64,000 nucleotides of DNA from Trissonchulus latispiculum (GCA_030248195.1 JASAND010026118.1:16369-80368), one strand, 5' to 3'. Positions 24,473 through 34,858 are shown, counted from the first letter of the stretch. The notes: generated from the letters alone by a model not told the origin. Made by a program: numbers and translations.

Positions 24473-25129
24473 TGGTAATGGTGTTGTGGTATATGTCCCC
24501 TAACTAACAGCTAAAATGTTTTAAGTTTTCGGCTCATAAAATTGGAAACTTCAAATTAAATATGCACTACTGATCGGCTTAGTTGATTAGTTAAGGAACC
24601 CCCTAATTGACCCACATACGGAGAAATTTCGAGTGTTATTCGGTGGAATTTATTAATTCTATTCAATGACATAATTTTACCATTTTTACCATTTAACAGA
24701 AACCATTTTACTTAGCTAATTCATTCTTTCCTCTACATTCGCCTTCTAAGCAAGAGGATATCTTCAAACCGGAGCTATTTTCTTGCGTGGCTGTCGAATA
24801 AACAATCATAAACATTTTAGTGTCGAGATGTTCTGTTTTATCTTGAGTTTGATTACATTTTACGTATGTGTGAATATTAATCCGGAATATTCTGAAATAC
24901 AGTAATAACTATTGCTTCTGCATACAGACAAAGGAGTGAGGATAATTAAATGCCGTGCAAAGACAACTTGCAGAACTCAGACACAGCTAAATGGGTCGCG
25001 TGATTGAAGTTAGTTTCGTTGTCTGAAATAATCTTATTTGTAACTAAATTTAGCGGTAAGAACATGATGTAATAAATATCTTCCTTCTTGAAAGTAAACG
25101 ATTCACAGAATCTCTTGAAGGTAGTTTGA
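24473..25129. other. Upstream region of the receptor gene
   Basis: A+T-rich, no coding frame. I do not see a convincing TATA box or 5' exon boundary, though either could lie here. Confidence 0.4.
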
Positions 25130-26600
25130 TTGGAAGGATTGAAGGTAGTATCCTATTTAAACATGAATTCGACTGTTAGGAACGCCATTTCAAAATATGG
25201 CGGCATTTTACCGATGGTTACGGCAGTTCTTGCATTAGTAGGACTGGCGTCGAATATTTTACTCTTTTTGGCTATCAGAAAAGTCGGCTTTAAACTTAGG
25301 CCTTTGTATTTTCTCGTCGCTGCTATTTCTGATATTACGGTCTGCGCAGCCCTAATTCCGCATTCAGTACTGAGAGTGATGTGGTCATTGGGATACAAAT
25401 TCACTTACACGGCTTTGCAGTGCACAATGATAAATGCAATCCCTATTACAGGTATAATTTTATTTTTTATAGTATTTCATAATTGTTGACATTTTGTGTA
25501 TAATCAAATGTTCTGGCAAAAGGAGCGTTGGCAAGAGTTCTAAAAGTGTTTGAGCCATAATAGGCTTATCTTTACAGATTGATTTAGCTGAAGTTGAGCT
25601 AGTGTTAATACCACGAAGTTAATTTAGCATCCCATCTTAGTTTATATTTGTTAATCTTGAAGCAGAAGTTGTAAGAGATAAGTTAGCTATTTCAGGGTTT
25701 AATGTATTTGGCAAATTTCTCAGAAGATCGGTCAAAAATAAAAGACTTGGCCAACAGGTTTCGAAACAGCAAAAGGAGCTTATTTAAACGAAGCTTCATA
25801 GAAATTAACGAAGATAATAAAGCACAGTATAGTCATATCGGTCTGGTTTAATACACGTCTATTAACGTGTTTCAGTGAACGTTTCAACACAGTGGTGTGC
25901 AACCATCATGGCTATGGATCGTGCTATTGCTGTTACCTTTCCCGTTTGGTATCATTCGAAAAAGTCCAAATCCGTCTTCGTTAACATTGCGATTTCCCTA
26001 AACATCCTACATTCCCTAAGTTTCACTGCACTACAGTTCTACGGAATCCCCCTTCACCAGACACTGCCGGTTTGCTATTCAGCGGCGTTTGCCCATCCGT
26101 TGGTCGTTAAATACTATGCCCTTAATCTCATTTCATGTGGGATGCTCATGTTCATATTTTACCTAGAACTGGTTATGGTAATGAGATATCGATCAAATCA
26201 ATCGGACACCGGCTCTGTTGCGGATCGAAAGCGAGAGTTACTGAAAAAACAGCATGCTCTCACTGTGACTGTATTTGGTCTGATCACAGTAACCTTGATC
26301 ACGGTTGTGATTCCAAACATGGCACTGCTGACCGGATCTGTGTTGAGGTTTCCGAAATACGCAATGATTATTATTGGACTGCTGATAGCGGCACTATGGC
26401 CACTAAGAGCTATTATATGTGTTGTGGCTCAAATACTACGCGATCAACAGCTCAGAGCTGCTTCGCTTTCTTTGCTGCACTATTCCACAGTTTCACCGAA
26501 AGATAGACACATGAGACAGCAATGCTGTACCAAGAGCCGCGTCATTAGCAAGAGCGCGGTGCGCTCAGTCTCTATTCACAATCCTAATAAACAGCCTTAG
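25130..26600 (+). CDS. Seven-transmembrane receptor (rhodopsin-like GPCR), two exons
   Basis: Exons 25130-25451 and 25876-26600. The donor ACAG|GTATAA and acceptor TTTCAG|TG join a split GTG valine and keep the frame. The product is 348 residues from the first Met, or 337 from the Met at 25163, which gives MNST, a likely N-glycosylation site at the outer N-terminus; I prefer the latter. Seven hydrophobic segments are visible: GGILPMVTAVLALVGLASN; LYFLVAAISDITVCAALIP; a third formed across the splice; FVNIAISLNILHSLSFTAL; YYALNLISCGMLMFIFYLEL; VTVFGLITVTLITVVIPNM; AMIIIGLLIAALWPLRAIIC. TM1 has the GLASN asparagine. The DRY position reads MDRA. The NPxxY of TM7 is missing (LWPLRAIICVV). A basic, Ser/Cys-rich tail follows. 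It would sit in the plasma membrane and signal through G proteins. The ligand cannot be told; it may belong to a lineage-specific expansion. Confidence 0.8.
25452..25875 (+). other. Intron of the receptor gene
   Basis: Begins GTATAA and ends GTGTTTCAG. It is 424 bases, interrupts the codon for a valine at the TM3 region, and has no other feature. Confidence 0.8.
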
Positions 26601-27639
26601 AGTTATCTTAACAATTTTCGGGGTTGAAATTCATACTTTTAGTTGGACGAAGAGATGGAGATATGCGAGTGAGAGTTGTATTTTAGTTGTTGCCTGTCTT
26701 GTGGAGTCGCCTTGTGAACATGTATCTTTCCACCGTTCTTTATAGATAGTTAATGCTATCCTTACTTCCTGATAAAACTAATAATGTTTTACAGTATATA
26801 ATGTATCTGTGGAAATCATTTTGGATTTCCAGTCAAACTTCGTTTTCGTTTTCTGTTTCAGTCTCAATGTGAATGTTAACTTCAACTTCAAACAGACCAT
26901 TAAGCTTATTGACAGATCAAAAAGTGCTGACAGATATCATTATGATCACTTATCATTAAACAGATTATTAACACAAAGCCAAATTTCGATATTAATGATG
27001 TAATTGATAGTTTCTGTGTGGTTCAACCACTTGTCCTCTTCTAAGCAAAAAAATCGTTACCAGGTTAGCAGGTCTTTTTCCTGAAATTTGAAAAGTGAAT
27101 CCCTCAAATTCGCCTAAATTCAAGCGGACCGCTAACCATATCTGCTTGCACCGAAATATTTAGAATTTTCTTTAAGGTATAGCTGGTATCGCTTTGTGCA
27201 ACTTTGAGCTTACCGTCTCCTATTCTTTAAGAAAGTGGATAAAACTTTCTAAATAGGTATATTGTTTTGTTACTTTTAGTTTTTAACGTTCTAAGACAGT
27301 CCCGCATTTTTAGGTGAAAAGATAAGATATTTTGGATTTGCCATTATTCTTTGAGCACGTAATCAGCACGGAATCGATACAATGGATTGGTTTGCTATGA
27401 CTTGAAATAAGACACTAAATTAAACATTGAGTTTGCTTTTACAAATTTTGAGCTATTTCTGGTGGCTGAGTCACTACAAGCCAATTTTGGGAGTTAACAA
27501 ATGGATATTTTTGAGGAAATCAGTTTTTCAAAATTACTGTGAAATCTTACAGGCGATTTTATTTTATTTATAATACTCACTCGGCACACAGTCTAACTGC
27601 ACATTTCATCAATGTCTGTCAGCCGGAGGTCACTGCATT
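26601..27639. other. Intergenic, no recognisable gene
   Basis: 3' side of the receptor gene. An AATAAA lies within the last codons (26583) but I do not see a clear poly(A) signal after the stop. No other gene. Confidence 0.4.
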
Positions 27640-27950
27640 AAGCCCGGTTCATACCTCTGCCCGTTTGTTCGTTTGTCCGCTTGTCCGTTTGCCTTGCTGA
27701 TTCATAGTTTTCCGTTTGTCCGTTTGTCCGGTTGTCTGTTTGTCCATAAGGGATGTCAGCTTAGACTTCAACGCTGTTTTACTTTTCCGGTTGTCCGTAA
27801 GCAACAAGTGAATCAGTTTATAAAAGCAAACCAGACAAACGGAAACGGACAAACGGACAAACGTAAAACTAGGTATAAACTAAACTGTGGGTTCAGCAAA
27901 GCGGAGAAAAGGAAATTCAGACAAGCGGAGAAAGGTATGAACCCATCTTT
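27640..27950. mobile_element. MITE-like element with GGTTCATACCT ends and CGTTTGTC iterations
   Basis: Left end AAGCCCGGTTCATACCTCTG and reverse-complemented right end AAGATGGGTTCATACCTTTC form TIRs. Just inside each end, (C)CGTTTGTC or CCGCTTGTC is iterated: about eight times on the left, and inverted (GACAAACGG) about five times on the right. About 310 bp, no transposase. Subterminal iterated motifs are typical transposase binding sites. Confidence 0.65.
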
Positions 27951-28689
27951 AAGCTAAAAATGTGACCGAAAAGCCATTTTAGCATCTATTTCTCAAAAAA
28001 CAACCGAATGATTTTTGGAAAGATGAGCATGCGCACTGTTCTTGGTTTTTTGTTTTTCTGGGACAGTTTTCTCGATTTGAGCTAAAACGTATCCAGTTGC
28101 GAGTGTAACTCAACGCGATGTTGCGAAACTGCTCAGGCTTGCGCATTCCCCTCAGCCCTAACTCTTGATTTCTTCGACAAATAACTGAAACTTTTAACCG
28201 GTTTCAGCACTCTGAAAAAGACTATTGTAGAAGTTATGTATAGGAATTCTTGTTGTTTTTTACAAAGGTGCTCCTGTGCGGTCAGTCATTAACGGAGCTT
28301 CCTGTATTTTCCACAATAGTAACTTTTGTATAGTTTACCGGCCTCTCGGATAGCAAAAATTACAACAGTTTCTTGCAGAAGATATATACTAAACAAACCT
28401 GTAGTTTTGACTAACTTTTTGGACAATCTTAAGCCAGATGCTAAATCTGTAGTTTTAACAAGACAAAACCTGTAATTTTCAGTGGAGCGGTCTGTTAATG
28501 GAGAGGGGTGGGCAGGTGCGAGGGAGCGGCCGCTCCCAAAATATTTTCGGCAGGGAGCGGTCGTTACAAAAAATCACTCACGGGGTGTCGAAAGACTGAA
28601 ATTTCAGTATTCAAAAACTATAATCACTGTCGCCCTTATATACTCAGTTTGCATTATCAGCGTATCTGGTACTTTCTAATAGAGTAAAC
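27951..28689. other. Intergenic, no recognisable gene
   Basis: No domain-bearing frame. A short stretch near 28320-28470 repeats the phrases ACCTGTAGTTTT(G/A)AC. Nothing else to report. Confidence 0.4.
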
Positions 28690-29103
28690 CTGTAAACCAG
28701 TGAAAACTACAAAGGGTTTTTTGGGTGGGATAATTATTTTTATTATTAACCACCCTACCAAGGGGGGTTTGTCCGGGGGGGAAAAAAAACCAAAGATTTC
28801 TGGAGAAAATAAAAAAAATAATCTTTTATTTTTTTTTTTTAAAAAATTTTTTTTTTTTTTTTATAAAAATAATTTATTTCTGTTGTTTTCTAATATATTT
28901 TTGTTGTGTGTTGTGGACGCGCCCAAAAAAACTCTGTGGGGGGGGAATTAAAAAAGGGGGGAAAAAATTTTTTTTTTTTCCTTCTGGTTTTAACCACCAA
29001 AATTTTATTATTTTTAATTTTGTAATTTTTTATTTTCTCTCGCCGGTTGCGCCCATAAAAAATTTAAAATTTGTGGGGGAAAAATTGGGGGGGTGGGGGA
29101 ATC
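28690..29103. other. Homopolymer-rich stretch, possibly poor assembly
   Basis: Runs of G, A and T of 6-20 bases follow each other far more densely than anywhere else in the window, as if run lengths had been inflated. It abuts the left end of the Polinton. I suspect consensus error in a G-run repeat; no gene can be trusted here. Confidence 0.5.
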
Positions 29104-29112
29104 AGTAATAAT

Positions 29113-29785
29113 AGGGTGTTCAATTGGGCGCTCTTTGGGAGACGATTTTAATCTCGGATTGGGGTGCTATTGGGTTACTGTTTTCAATCCCACTTTTGGG
29201 TGACTGTTTTGAATCACTATTTTTGTGTGACTATTTTGATATTATTATTGAATGACTTTTTGGTGTTCAGATAATGTAATGTAAATATCTGTGATGATTC
29301 AAACTTTTGGGTGACTATTTTGAATCCCATGATAATGTAACGGAAATATATGTAATGATTCAAACTTTTGGGTGACTATTTTAATCCTTACTTTGGGTGA
29401 CTGTTTTAAATCCCTATTTTTGGGTGACTGTTTTGATCTTAGTATTGAATGACTATTTTGGTCTTCTGATAATTTAACTGAAATATATGTAATGATTCAA
29501 ACTTTTGGGTGACTATTTTAATCCTTATTTTGGGTGCCAATTTTGATCTCTATTTTTGGGTGACGTTTTTAATCTCACTTTTGGGTGACTGTTTTGATCT
29601 CTATTTTTGGGTGACTATTTTAATCCTAGTTTTGGGTGACTATTTTGAATCCCTATTTTTGGGTGGTTATTTTAATCCCACTTTTGGGTGACTATTTTAA
29701 TCCCACTTTTGGGTGACTGTTTTGAATCCCTATTTTTGGGTGACAGTTTTGATCCCACTTTTGGGTGGTAGTTCTATACCTTGGT
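29113..29785. repeat. Left TIR array of the Polinton (~25-bp units)
   Basis: Tandem degenerate units of about 25 bp with core TTTTGGGTGACTATTTT followed by (G)AATCCCA or GATCTCTA. Inserted among them are longer blocks with GATAATGTAA, GAAATAT and GTAATGATTCAAAC near 29268, 29331 and 29468. The array encodes long chance frames because units are nearly stop-free. Confidence 0.95.
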
Positions 29786-30101
29786 CAAGTTCTGCCAATG
29801 TGGTAAGTGGATTATATAGATGCTCTTTTTTTTACACTATGATGTTCTATAACGATATATTTTCAGACTATGATGTTCCGTTTAGAAATATGTAGTGTGC
29901 TCAACTTCATGTTCATAACAGACGATATGTTAATAGAACCTCGTACGTTCATAAGGTTGATAACATTGTATGTTTATGAAACCTGACAAAGGTATGCTGC
30001 AAAGTTGATTGATCTAGCACCCTGTTGGTCCGAATTGTTAAGTGTACAACTCCTAATTACTGACAATACTGACAAGAATTACTGACGAGAATACTGACAA
30101 G

Positions 30102-30952
30102 ATGTCAACAACTGCAGGTAATTATGATGTTCAAGTGTATGAATTGTTAAATTAAACTAATGTAAACTGATATATACTGAAACCAATTATTTGTTACTAA
30201 TGTAAAGACTTTTTATTTCAGAAATAATGCCAGGCAGTCAGGACAAACGAAAACTATTGGAATGTACGGCGTGCCATCAGACATTCACCGAATTGAGAAG
30301 TCTTAACCGTCACAAGAGAGAACGACATAGCGAATCAGACTCTCATCGCTGCAATCAATGTGGGAGAACCTTCATCAGAAAATCCCACCTAGGCCGTCAC
30401 ATCACTCGCTGCAAACCACCAGCAGCTCACTCACCAGTCGAAGAGCCGAAAACATCCGAACAACCGCCGCCAAAAGAAACAACTGTTCAAATTGATGAAT
30501 CACTCCCTGAAGATCCCATTGAACCGCCCACTCAGGATGAGATCTACGCCAGGAACTGGGCACGGATTCGTACTCATCATCACATAGCCAGGAAATTCAT
30601 GCGAACTTACAACTTCCGCTTAGAAGGACTAGATGAAATTGGAGACAACCTAAAGCGAGTATTCCTCAATCAACAATACAAGGCTAAATGGAACATATCA
30701 TTCGGATTCATCCTTCGAGAAAGAATGACTGACGAACAGATATACTACTACGCAAGCAACAACACTAACCTATTCGAGATGCCCAGGCTAATTGGCAATA
30801 GAAAAGACTTGACTAAATTGATTGATGATATTGAAGGAATGGATGTACTTGAATGGGCACAACAACAACGCCCTAATACTAAATATGTTGTTGACAGCGT
30901 AACAAACATGTTGGTAACTGTGTATTGTATGGTAGGTTATGTTATTGGTTGA
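30102..30952 (+). CDS. Zinc-finger protein resembling the N-terminus of Polinton DNA polymerase B (truncated)
   Basis: Exon 1 (30102-30117) encodes MSTTA, then GCAG|GTAATT; exon 2 starts after TTTCAG at 30222 and completes a GAA codon, giving about 248 residues. Without the splice the protein starts at 30227 (241 residues). Residues below count from that Met. One C2H2 finger (C13, C16, H29, H34) and one C2HC finger (C42, C45, H58, C62) are followed by a proline/glutamate linker. The rest (about 110-235: NWARIRTHHHIARKFM, YYASNNTNLFEMP, WAQQQRPNTKYVVDSVTNM) resembles, from memory of the family, the region preceding the catalytic part of Polinton/adintovirus PolB. The frame then ends; no exonuclease or polymerase motif follows on either strand. 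An AATAAA lies at 30980. It may be a dead stub or a retained DNA-binding regulator. Confidence 0.65.
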
Positions 30953-31489
30953 TGCGTATTGTACCGTAGTGTATGTGTAAATAAAACGACTTACAGTGTT
31001 AGTTCTGAAGCAAGTAGCAATACAAAAGCTAGGTGGTTAAGTTAGGTTAGAGCAAAGTAGAAGTAATTAGTAATAAGGAAATGCAACACAGAAATTTGAA
31101 TTTCACGAAGCAACAAACAACAAACACACTAGCTAACATTTACCATTAACCCGTGAAGTTAGCAGTACATAAAGTTAGCACTATAAGCAAAGAAAGCTGA
31201 CAATAAGCGAATATTACAAAACACTGATATCACAAACACTGACATTACAAAACATTGCTAGTACAAAATATTGACAATTTAAAATACTGATATTACAAAA
31301 AGCTGCTTTTATAAATTTACATTTTACAAAATACTGACATTTTAAAACACACACTGCTAGTACAAAACACTGATATTTAGAACTTGTGATATTACAAAAG
31401 ACTGCTTTTATAAGTTTAGATTTTACAAAACATTGATTTTAACACTGATACATACGAAATGTATTGAACATACATTATACAACATTAGT
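30953..31489. repeat. Convergent spacer with A+T-rich imperfect iterations
   Basis: Lies between the stop of the zinc-finger gene and the stop of the first minus-strand gene. From about 31195 to 31460, the phrase ACAAAACACTGATATT or TACAAAATACTGACATT recurs roughly every 18-30 bases, ten or more times in degenerate form. Poly(A) signal AATAAA at 30980. It may be only 3'-UTR low complexity, but it could be a replication or packaging site. Confidence 0.6.
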
Positions 31490-31834
31490 TTACTGATAAT
31501 ATTCCCTGAGTGCACCACGTAAGTATCTGAGGTCACTGGCATTGTCTATTTTGAAGTCGGTCATCTTGTCATGAATGGACTGTAGACGTCTGTCAGTGTC
31601 GTAACAGTACTCCCAACATTGGTCCCATTCAACATAGGGACAAGTGTTTGTTCGATGGCTGTGCTCAGTTTCTCTACATAGATGTAGACTGCAATCTGCC
31701 AAGCGATGGAAAAGACTATCACTGGCTAATAGTGTAGTAACATTGTTGTGGGATAGTTCAATACCGTACTCTGTCTCCGTAATGTTAATTGAAGACACTA
31801 CGGTAAAAAGGGTCACTAGTATAAGTTGGAACAT
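31490..31834 (-). CDS. Small secreted cysteine-containing protein of the Polinton
   Basis: 114 residues. The first 16 or so are a hydrophobic signal peptide (MFQLILVTLFTVVSS). The mature part has two likely N-glycosylation sites (NIT, NVT) and cysteines in the order ADCSLHLC, NTCPY, QCWEYC, then a D-x-D/R-rich stretch and a C-terminal helix ending YYQ. The same order (DC...C, CPY, C, D.D+R, helix with Y) is found in the 38701-39066 protein, so I infer the two are paralogues. The function is unknown; a secreted or envelope-associated host-interaction role is a guess. It is the last gene of the minus-strand block. Confidence 0.65.
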   Translation of the reverse strand: MFQLILVTLFTVVSSINITETEYGIELSHNNVTTLLASDSLFHRLADCSLHLCRETEHSHRTNTCPYVEWDQCWEYCYDTDRRLQSIHDKMTDFKIDNASDLRYLRGALREYYQ

Positions 31835-31861
31835 GGTTCTTTATTCGATAAATTAATGTAG

Positions 31862-32332
31862 TCATTGGTACTTTTTATGGGATTTCTGGCAGTAAGGTGT
31901 GGGTTCCAGTGTCACTCGTAGTCTATCAACATAGGTCTTGACAATGTTATCATTAGTGTCGCTTCTTTGCCTCAGATAGTTGATAATGGATTCCATTGAT
32001 CTTCCTCTGGCACGGTGGTGAAGGAAGTATATACAGTACTCTCCACAAACATCAGTAGTGAAGTCTTGTAACTGAATCGGATTATACTGTAACTCCCTGT
32101 TGCCAATGAATGACATGAATAGGAGCGGTGGTAATCCGTAACTGTCAAAATATTCTATTCCATTATCCTCTAGCCACATTGCTACCCAGTGTTCTCCAGG
32201 GTGATTGGCTTCTTCAGTGTTAGCAACAAGACATCCTGATTGGTACCGTGGTAACTGATCACTTGGAAATACACCAAGGAGAGGAAGTTTGCAATCCTTC
32301 CTTAAAGTCTCGAGGATCTCACGGGTGTTCAT
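31862..32332 (-). CDS. Adenovirus-type maturation cysteine protease
   Basis: 156 residues, a little shorter than adenoviral proteases of about 200. The catalytic arrangement of the family (C5/adenain, Ulp1-like fold) is visible in order: H48 in GEHWVAMW, D63 in YFDSYG (acidic member), Q89 in QLQDFTTD (oxyanion), and nucleophile C96 in VCGEYC, with C100 after it. It would cleave capsid and core precursors during particle maturation. Its start overlaps the end of the capsid gene by four bases (ATGA), so the two are probably expressed together. The basic tail (KSHKK) is similar to those of virion-targeted proteases. No break. Confidence 0.9.
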   Translation of the reverse strand: MNTREILETLRKDCKLPLLGVFPSDQLPRYQSGCLVANTEEANHPGEHWVAMWLEDNGIEYFDSYGLPPLLFMSFIGNRELQYNPIQLQDFTTDVCGEYCIYFLHHRARGRSMESIINYLRQRSDTNDNIVKTYVDRLRVTLEPTPYCQKSHKKYQ

Positions 32333-33648
32333 AGTGCGTAGTCAAAGAATGGAGTCCGATTATAGTCTATTGAGATGAGATTATCAAATTCACCGTATAT
32401 AATGATTTCTACACCCTGAGGATAAGTTGCCGCTGGTAAGGCCTTTTCCAGTTGCATCCTTAGTGATACGTCTCCTTCCTTGATGAGTTGCATTGCCCCT
32501 GTATCAACATTGTCGGGAGTTAGGTCAAAGGCAAATATAGTGTATCCTTTACCAAAATCTTCATAGGAAATATCTGCACCCTTCGTTGATCCGGCCATAT
32601 CGTTGCCTTCGTAGAGGTATATGAAGGGCATCGTATACTGGAACTTATCCCATGCCATTTTCATTGGTTGTTTTGGTACAAACTCGTCACCATACTTTAG
32701 GGCAATCTCGCTGATATTACAGTGTTGGAATTCAAGGGGATTATGCTTCTGACTTCCATTGAATGCCTCTGACTTGACCATTGCCACCAGGACTCTACGA
32801 GGAAGTTGACCGGTGAATATGGAATTCTCAACAACAGTCTGTACTCCAGGAGCGATATGTCTAGTGACCAGTTTAGTCCTCCTGATTGGATACTTTGCTG
32901 TCTCGTGATCTCTCAGTACACCCTCGATTGCCATGGTAAGTGAGTCTTGTGGCTTTACTTTCCAAACACACCACCGGATATCGTCTACAACAATCTTATA
33001 ACCACTGGTTGCTGACTGTAGTAGTATGTCGTCACTGTTACGATGTAATTCCAGGCTCAACTGACACTCACTCAGAAGGTATCTGTCTTGCTTGAATAGG
33101 TCACAGTGTAAAGGTCCTGCAACCACTACATACCGACCATCGGTGAATGGAATCCCTCTATGTTTAGCTGCAGTAGTGGAGATATCGTTGAAGTCACTGT
33201 CCTTTGCAAATAGATTGCTCTGGAGATGAGACGTTTTAGCTTCTTTCCCAAAGTTGGCAATAGTCTCCAGGTAGGCCCCATAATGATAAAGGTCTCCACT
33301 GTTATAAATTTCCTTATCGGACAGTTTAACCACTAGTCGCCTAATGAATGTCTTTGCTAGCATATTGATGGGTGCTACTGATATGCTACCGTCTGCTGCC
33401 TTTGCTACTGCATTTCCATCACTATCAGTAATCCTTAACTTTAGGTATAGGTAATTCCGATTCAGGTCAAGCATGTATGAATCCTTTGGTACAAGGAATA
33501 GGTATGGACCATTACTGGTAACAGGATTTAGGGGATATATTTCTGCCATATAACCACTCTCCACACTGACCTGAGTTGGAGGTAGTGAGAAGAGATCCAT
33601 TTCGGACTTAAAGCCCGGCATAGACTTTTCATCAACTTGTTTTGCCAT
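32329..33648 (-). CDS. Candidate major capsid protein (F54H12.2-like family)
   Basis: 439 residues. The start has the family hallmark SEMDLFSLPPTQ, then a long beta-rich chain (YLFLVPKDSYMLDLNRNYLY, FIRRLVVKLSDKEIYN, IFTGQLPRRVLVAMVKSEAF) and a C-terminus ending in DYAL. This is the protein often labelled 'uncharacterized protein F54H12.2-like' in invertebrate genomes and found within Polintons. Size, abundance of beta segments and its place directly upstream of the protease suggest the double-jelly-roll hexon-like capsid subunit; that fold is inferred, not shown. Frame is intact. The alternative is another large structural protein. Confidence 0.72.
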   Translation of the reverse strand: MAKQVDEKSMPGFKSEMDLFSLPPTQVSVESGYMAEIYPLNPVTSNGPYLFLVPKDSYMLDLNRNYLYLKLRITDSDGNAVAKAADGSISVAPINMLAKTFIRRLVVKLSDKEIYNSGDLYHYGAYLETIANFGKEAKTSHLQSNLFAKDSDFNDISTTAAKHRGIPFTDGRYVVVAGPLHCDLFKQDRYLLSECQLSLELHRNSDDILLQSATSGYKIVVDDIRWCVWKVKPQDSLTMAIEGVLRDHETAKYPIRRTKLVTRHIAPGVQTVVENSIFTGQLPRRVLVAMVKSEAFNGSQKHNPLEFQHCNISEIALKYGDEFVPKQPMKMAWDKFQYTMPFIYLYEGNDMAGSTKGADISYEDFGKGYTIFAFDLTPDNVDTGAMQLIKEGDVSLRMQLEKALPAATYPQGVEIIIYGEFDNLISIDYNRTPFFDYAL

Positions 33649-33698
33649 TGAAGTAGTTGTTTGTATATTAACATTAACTATTAGTAACTAGTGGGTTT

Positions 33699-34085
33699 TT
33701 ATGGGCTGTAAATGTCACGCTTTAGTCTCTTAACTTTGCGCCTATATGGTCTGGATCCGATACCTTCACCTTGCTGTATTGCCTTCCCACTGTTCTCTAG
33801 GAGGCGTCCAATGGCTGCTTTTCCGTGCCGTTTAAGTGATTCCTTTGGATCTTCACCTCTGTTTAGGTAATCCCTAGCCACATCTCCGGCTGTCTGAAAG
33901 GCTTGTCTACCTGCCTCCAGACCTACACGACGTACTACTGGCCAAATGAAACGACCAATACCTCGCAGGAGACTACCTAATCCATCTCCTCTCTGATACC
34001 GCTGACCGGCATAGAAACCAGACCCTCTCTGAATCAGGTGTAGGTGCCAGTCTTCAACGGTTTCTGGATGATATCTCGTCCTCAT
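33699..34085 (-). CDS. Basic virion-type protein with glycine-rich processing-like sites
   Basis: 128 residues, rich in R, G and K. An N-terminal RGSGFYAGQRYQRGDGLG segment is followed by an amphipathic helix (LLRGIGRFIWPVVRRV) and an alanine-rich helix, ending in a basic tail (RRKVKRLKRD). The GSG/GDGLG steps resemble the (hydrophobic)-x-G-x-G sites cut by adenovirus-type proteases. This layout recalls adenovirus pVI/pVII-like precursors and is a constant Polinton companion of capsid genes. Its start overlaps the end of the next gene (34054) by 32 bases. Role inferred: core or membrane-lytic minor virion protein. Confidence 0.6.
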   Translation of the reverse strand: MRTRYHPETVEDWHLHLIQRGSGFYAGQRYQRGDGLGSLLRGIGRFIWPVVRRVGLEAGRQAFQTAGDVARDYLNRGEDPKESLKRHGKAAIGRLLENSGKAIQQGEGIGSRPYRRKVKRLKRDIYSP

Positions 34086-34764
34086 TGTCTTTCTTGAAGT
34101 GAAGCTTTATAACTATACTACCATACTCAAAATGAACTCTCCTGCCAATATGATTGTTTATATGGACTTTAATGCTATTGATCACATGCTTATTCACAGG
34201 AACGTAGTGGGGTTCAGGAGAGTATTGAATTGTATCACCATACTCTTCACCTGCCTTTACCACTGCCAGTATATTTCCGGTAGTTGTGCCTATCAGTTGT
34301 TCTTTGACGATATCACAATGGACTTGAAGATAATGGTAGTTAAGGCAGGGTGGACGTTGTGCGTAGAACTTCTTACTCCTAATGGCATCCCTATTCGCAT
34401 CGGATGCCAAGGGTTCAACGCTGAATTTCTGAGAGTCGAAGCCAAGCATGCGTACTATGGTAGGAGCGAACTGGACAAAACCAAAGTTAGGCCTTTCAAG
34501 GTGTTCTGGATTCTCGTATAAGTCTAGGTAGACTCGATCCTTTTCCTGATCATAGACGAAACGTATAGGAGGTGATTCCTGACGTTCATTGAGCATAGAC
34601 TGGATGGTGAGGTTCACGGTATTCATTAGGTCGTGGAGGTTAAAGTATCTTCGCCTGGGTATGTTAGCCACCTTTCGTAACTTGTCATCAAATAGGACTA
34701 TGATGAATGTGTCTGAACTAGAATTAATGCTTTTCCAAGTGTGAGGATAAATAAAGTCAATCAT
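34054..34764 (-). CDS. Penton/minor-capsid-like protein, copy 2
   Basis: 236 residues. Paralogue of the neighbouring 254-residue protein: both have a central block (here NYHYLQVHCDIVKEQLIGTT, there SLFIYCDVVAPQMIGNTIA) and the same ending style (HYVPVNKHVINSIKVHINN...HFEYGSIVIKLHFKK versus HYIPVLRKEFDSIEIHIKD...KFEYGKVFAKLHFRK). The N-terminus is shorter than in copy 1 and lacks the DFYLYLPSN opening. Proteins of this kind accompany Polinton capsid genes and are candidates for the vertex (penton) subunit. The duplication suggests specialised vertices or partial redundancy; this is inference. Confidence 0.62.
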   Translation of the reverse strand: MIDFIYPHTWKSINSSSDTFIIVLFDDKLRKVANIPRRRYFNLHDLMNTVNLTIQSMLNERQESPPIRFVYDQEKDRVYLDLYENPEHLERPNFGFVQFAPTIVRMLGFDSQKFSVEPLASDANRDAIRSKKFYAQRPPCLNYHYLQVHCDIVKEQLIGTTTGNILAVVKAGEEYGDTIQYSPEPHYVPVNKHVINSIKVHINNHIGRRVHFEYGSIVIKLHFKKDNEDEISSRNR

Positions 34765-34858
34765 TGCAACTGACCACCTGCCATGTAAATGTAGTGGATG
34801 AGCTAGCTGGTTTTCAATTGAGTCTCAAACTCACCATTGTTCCCTGTAAGATATAGAA

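Noticed and set aside
29509..29895. Open frames giving repeated GDYF/FWVTILI peptides
   Set aside because: They are translations of the ~25-bp TIR units, not genes. The same holds for 41618-41800 on the minus strand.
34099..34521. 140-residue plus-strand frame in the capsid block
   Set aside because: Antisense shadow of the penton-like copy 2 gene.
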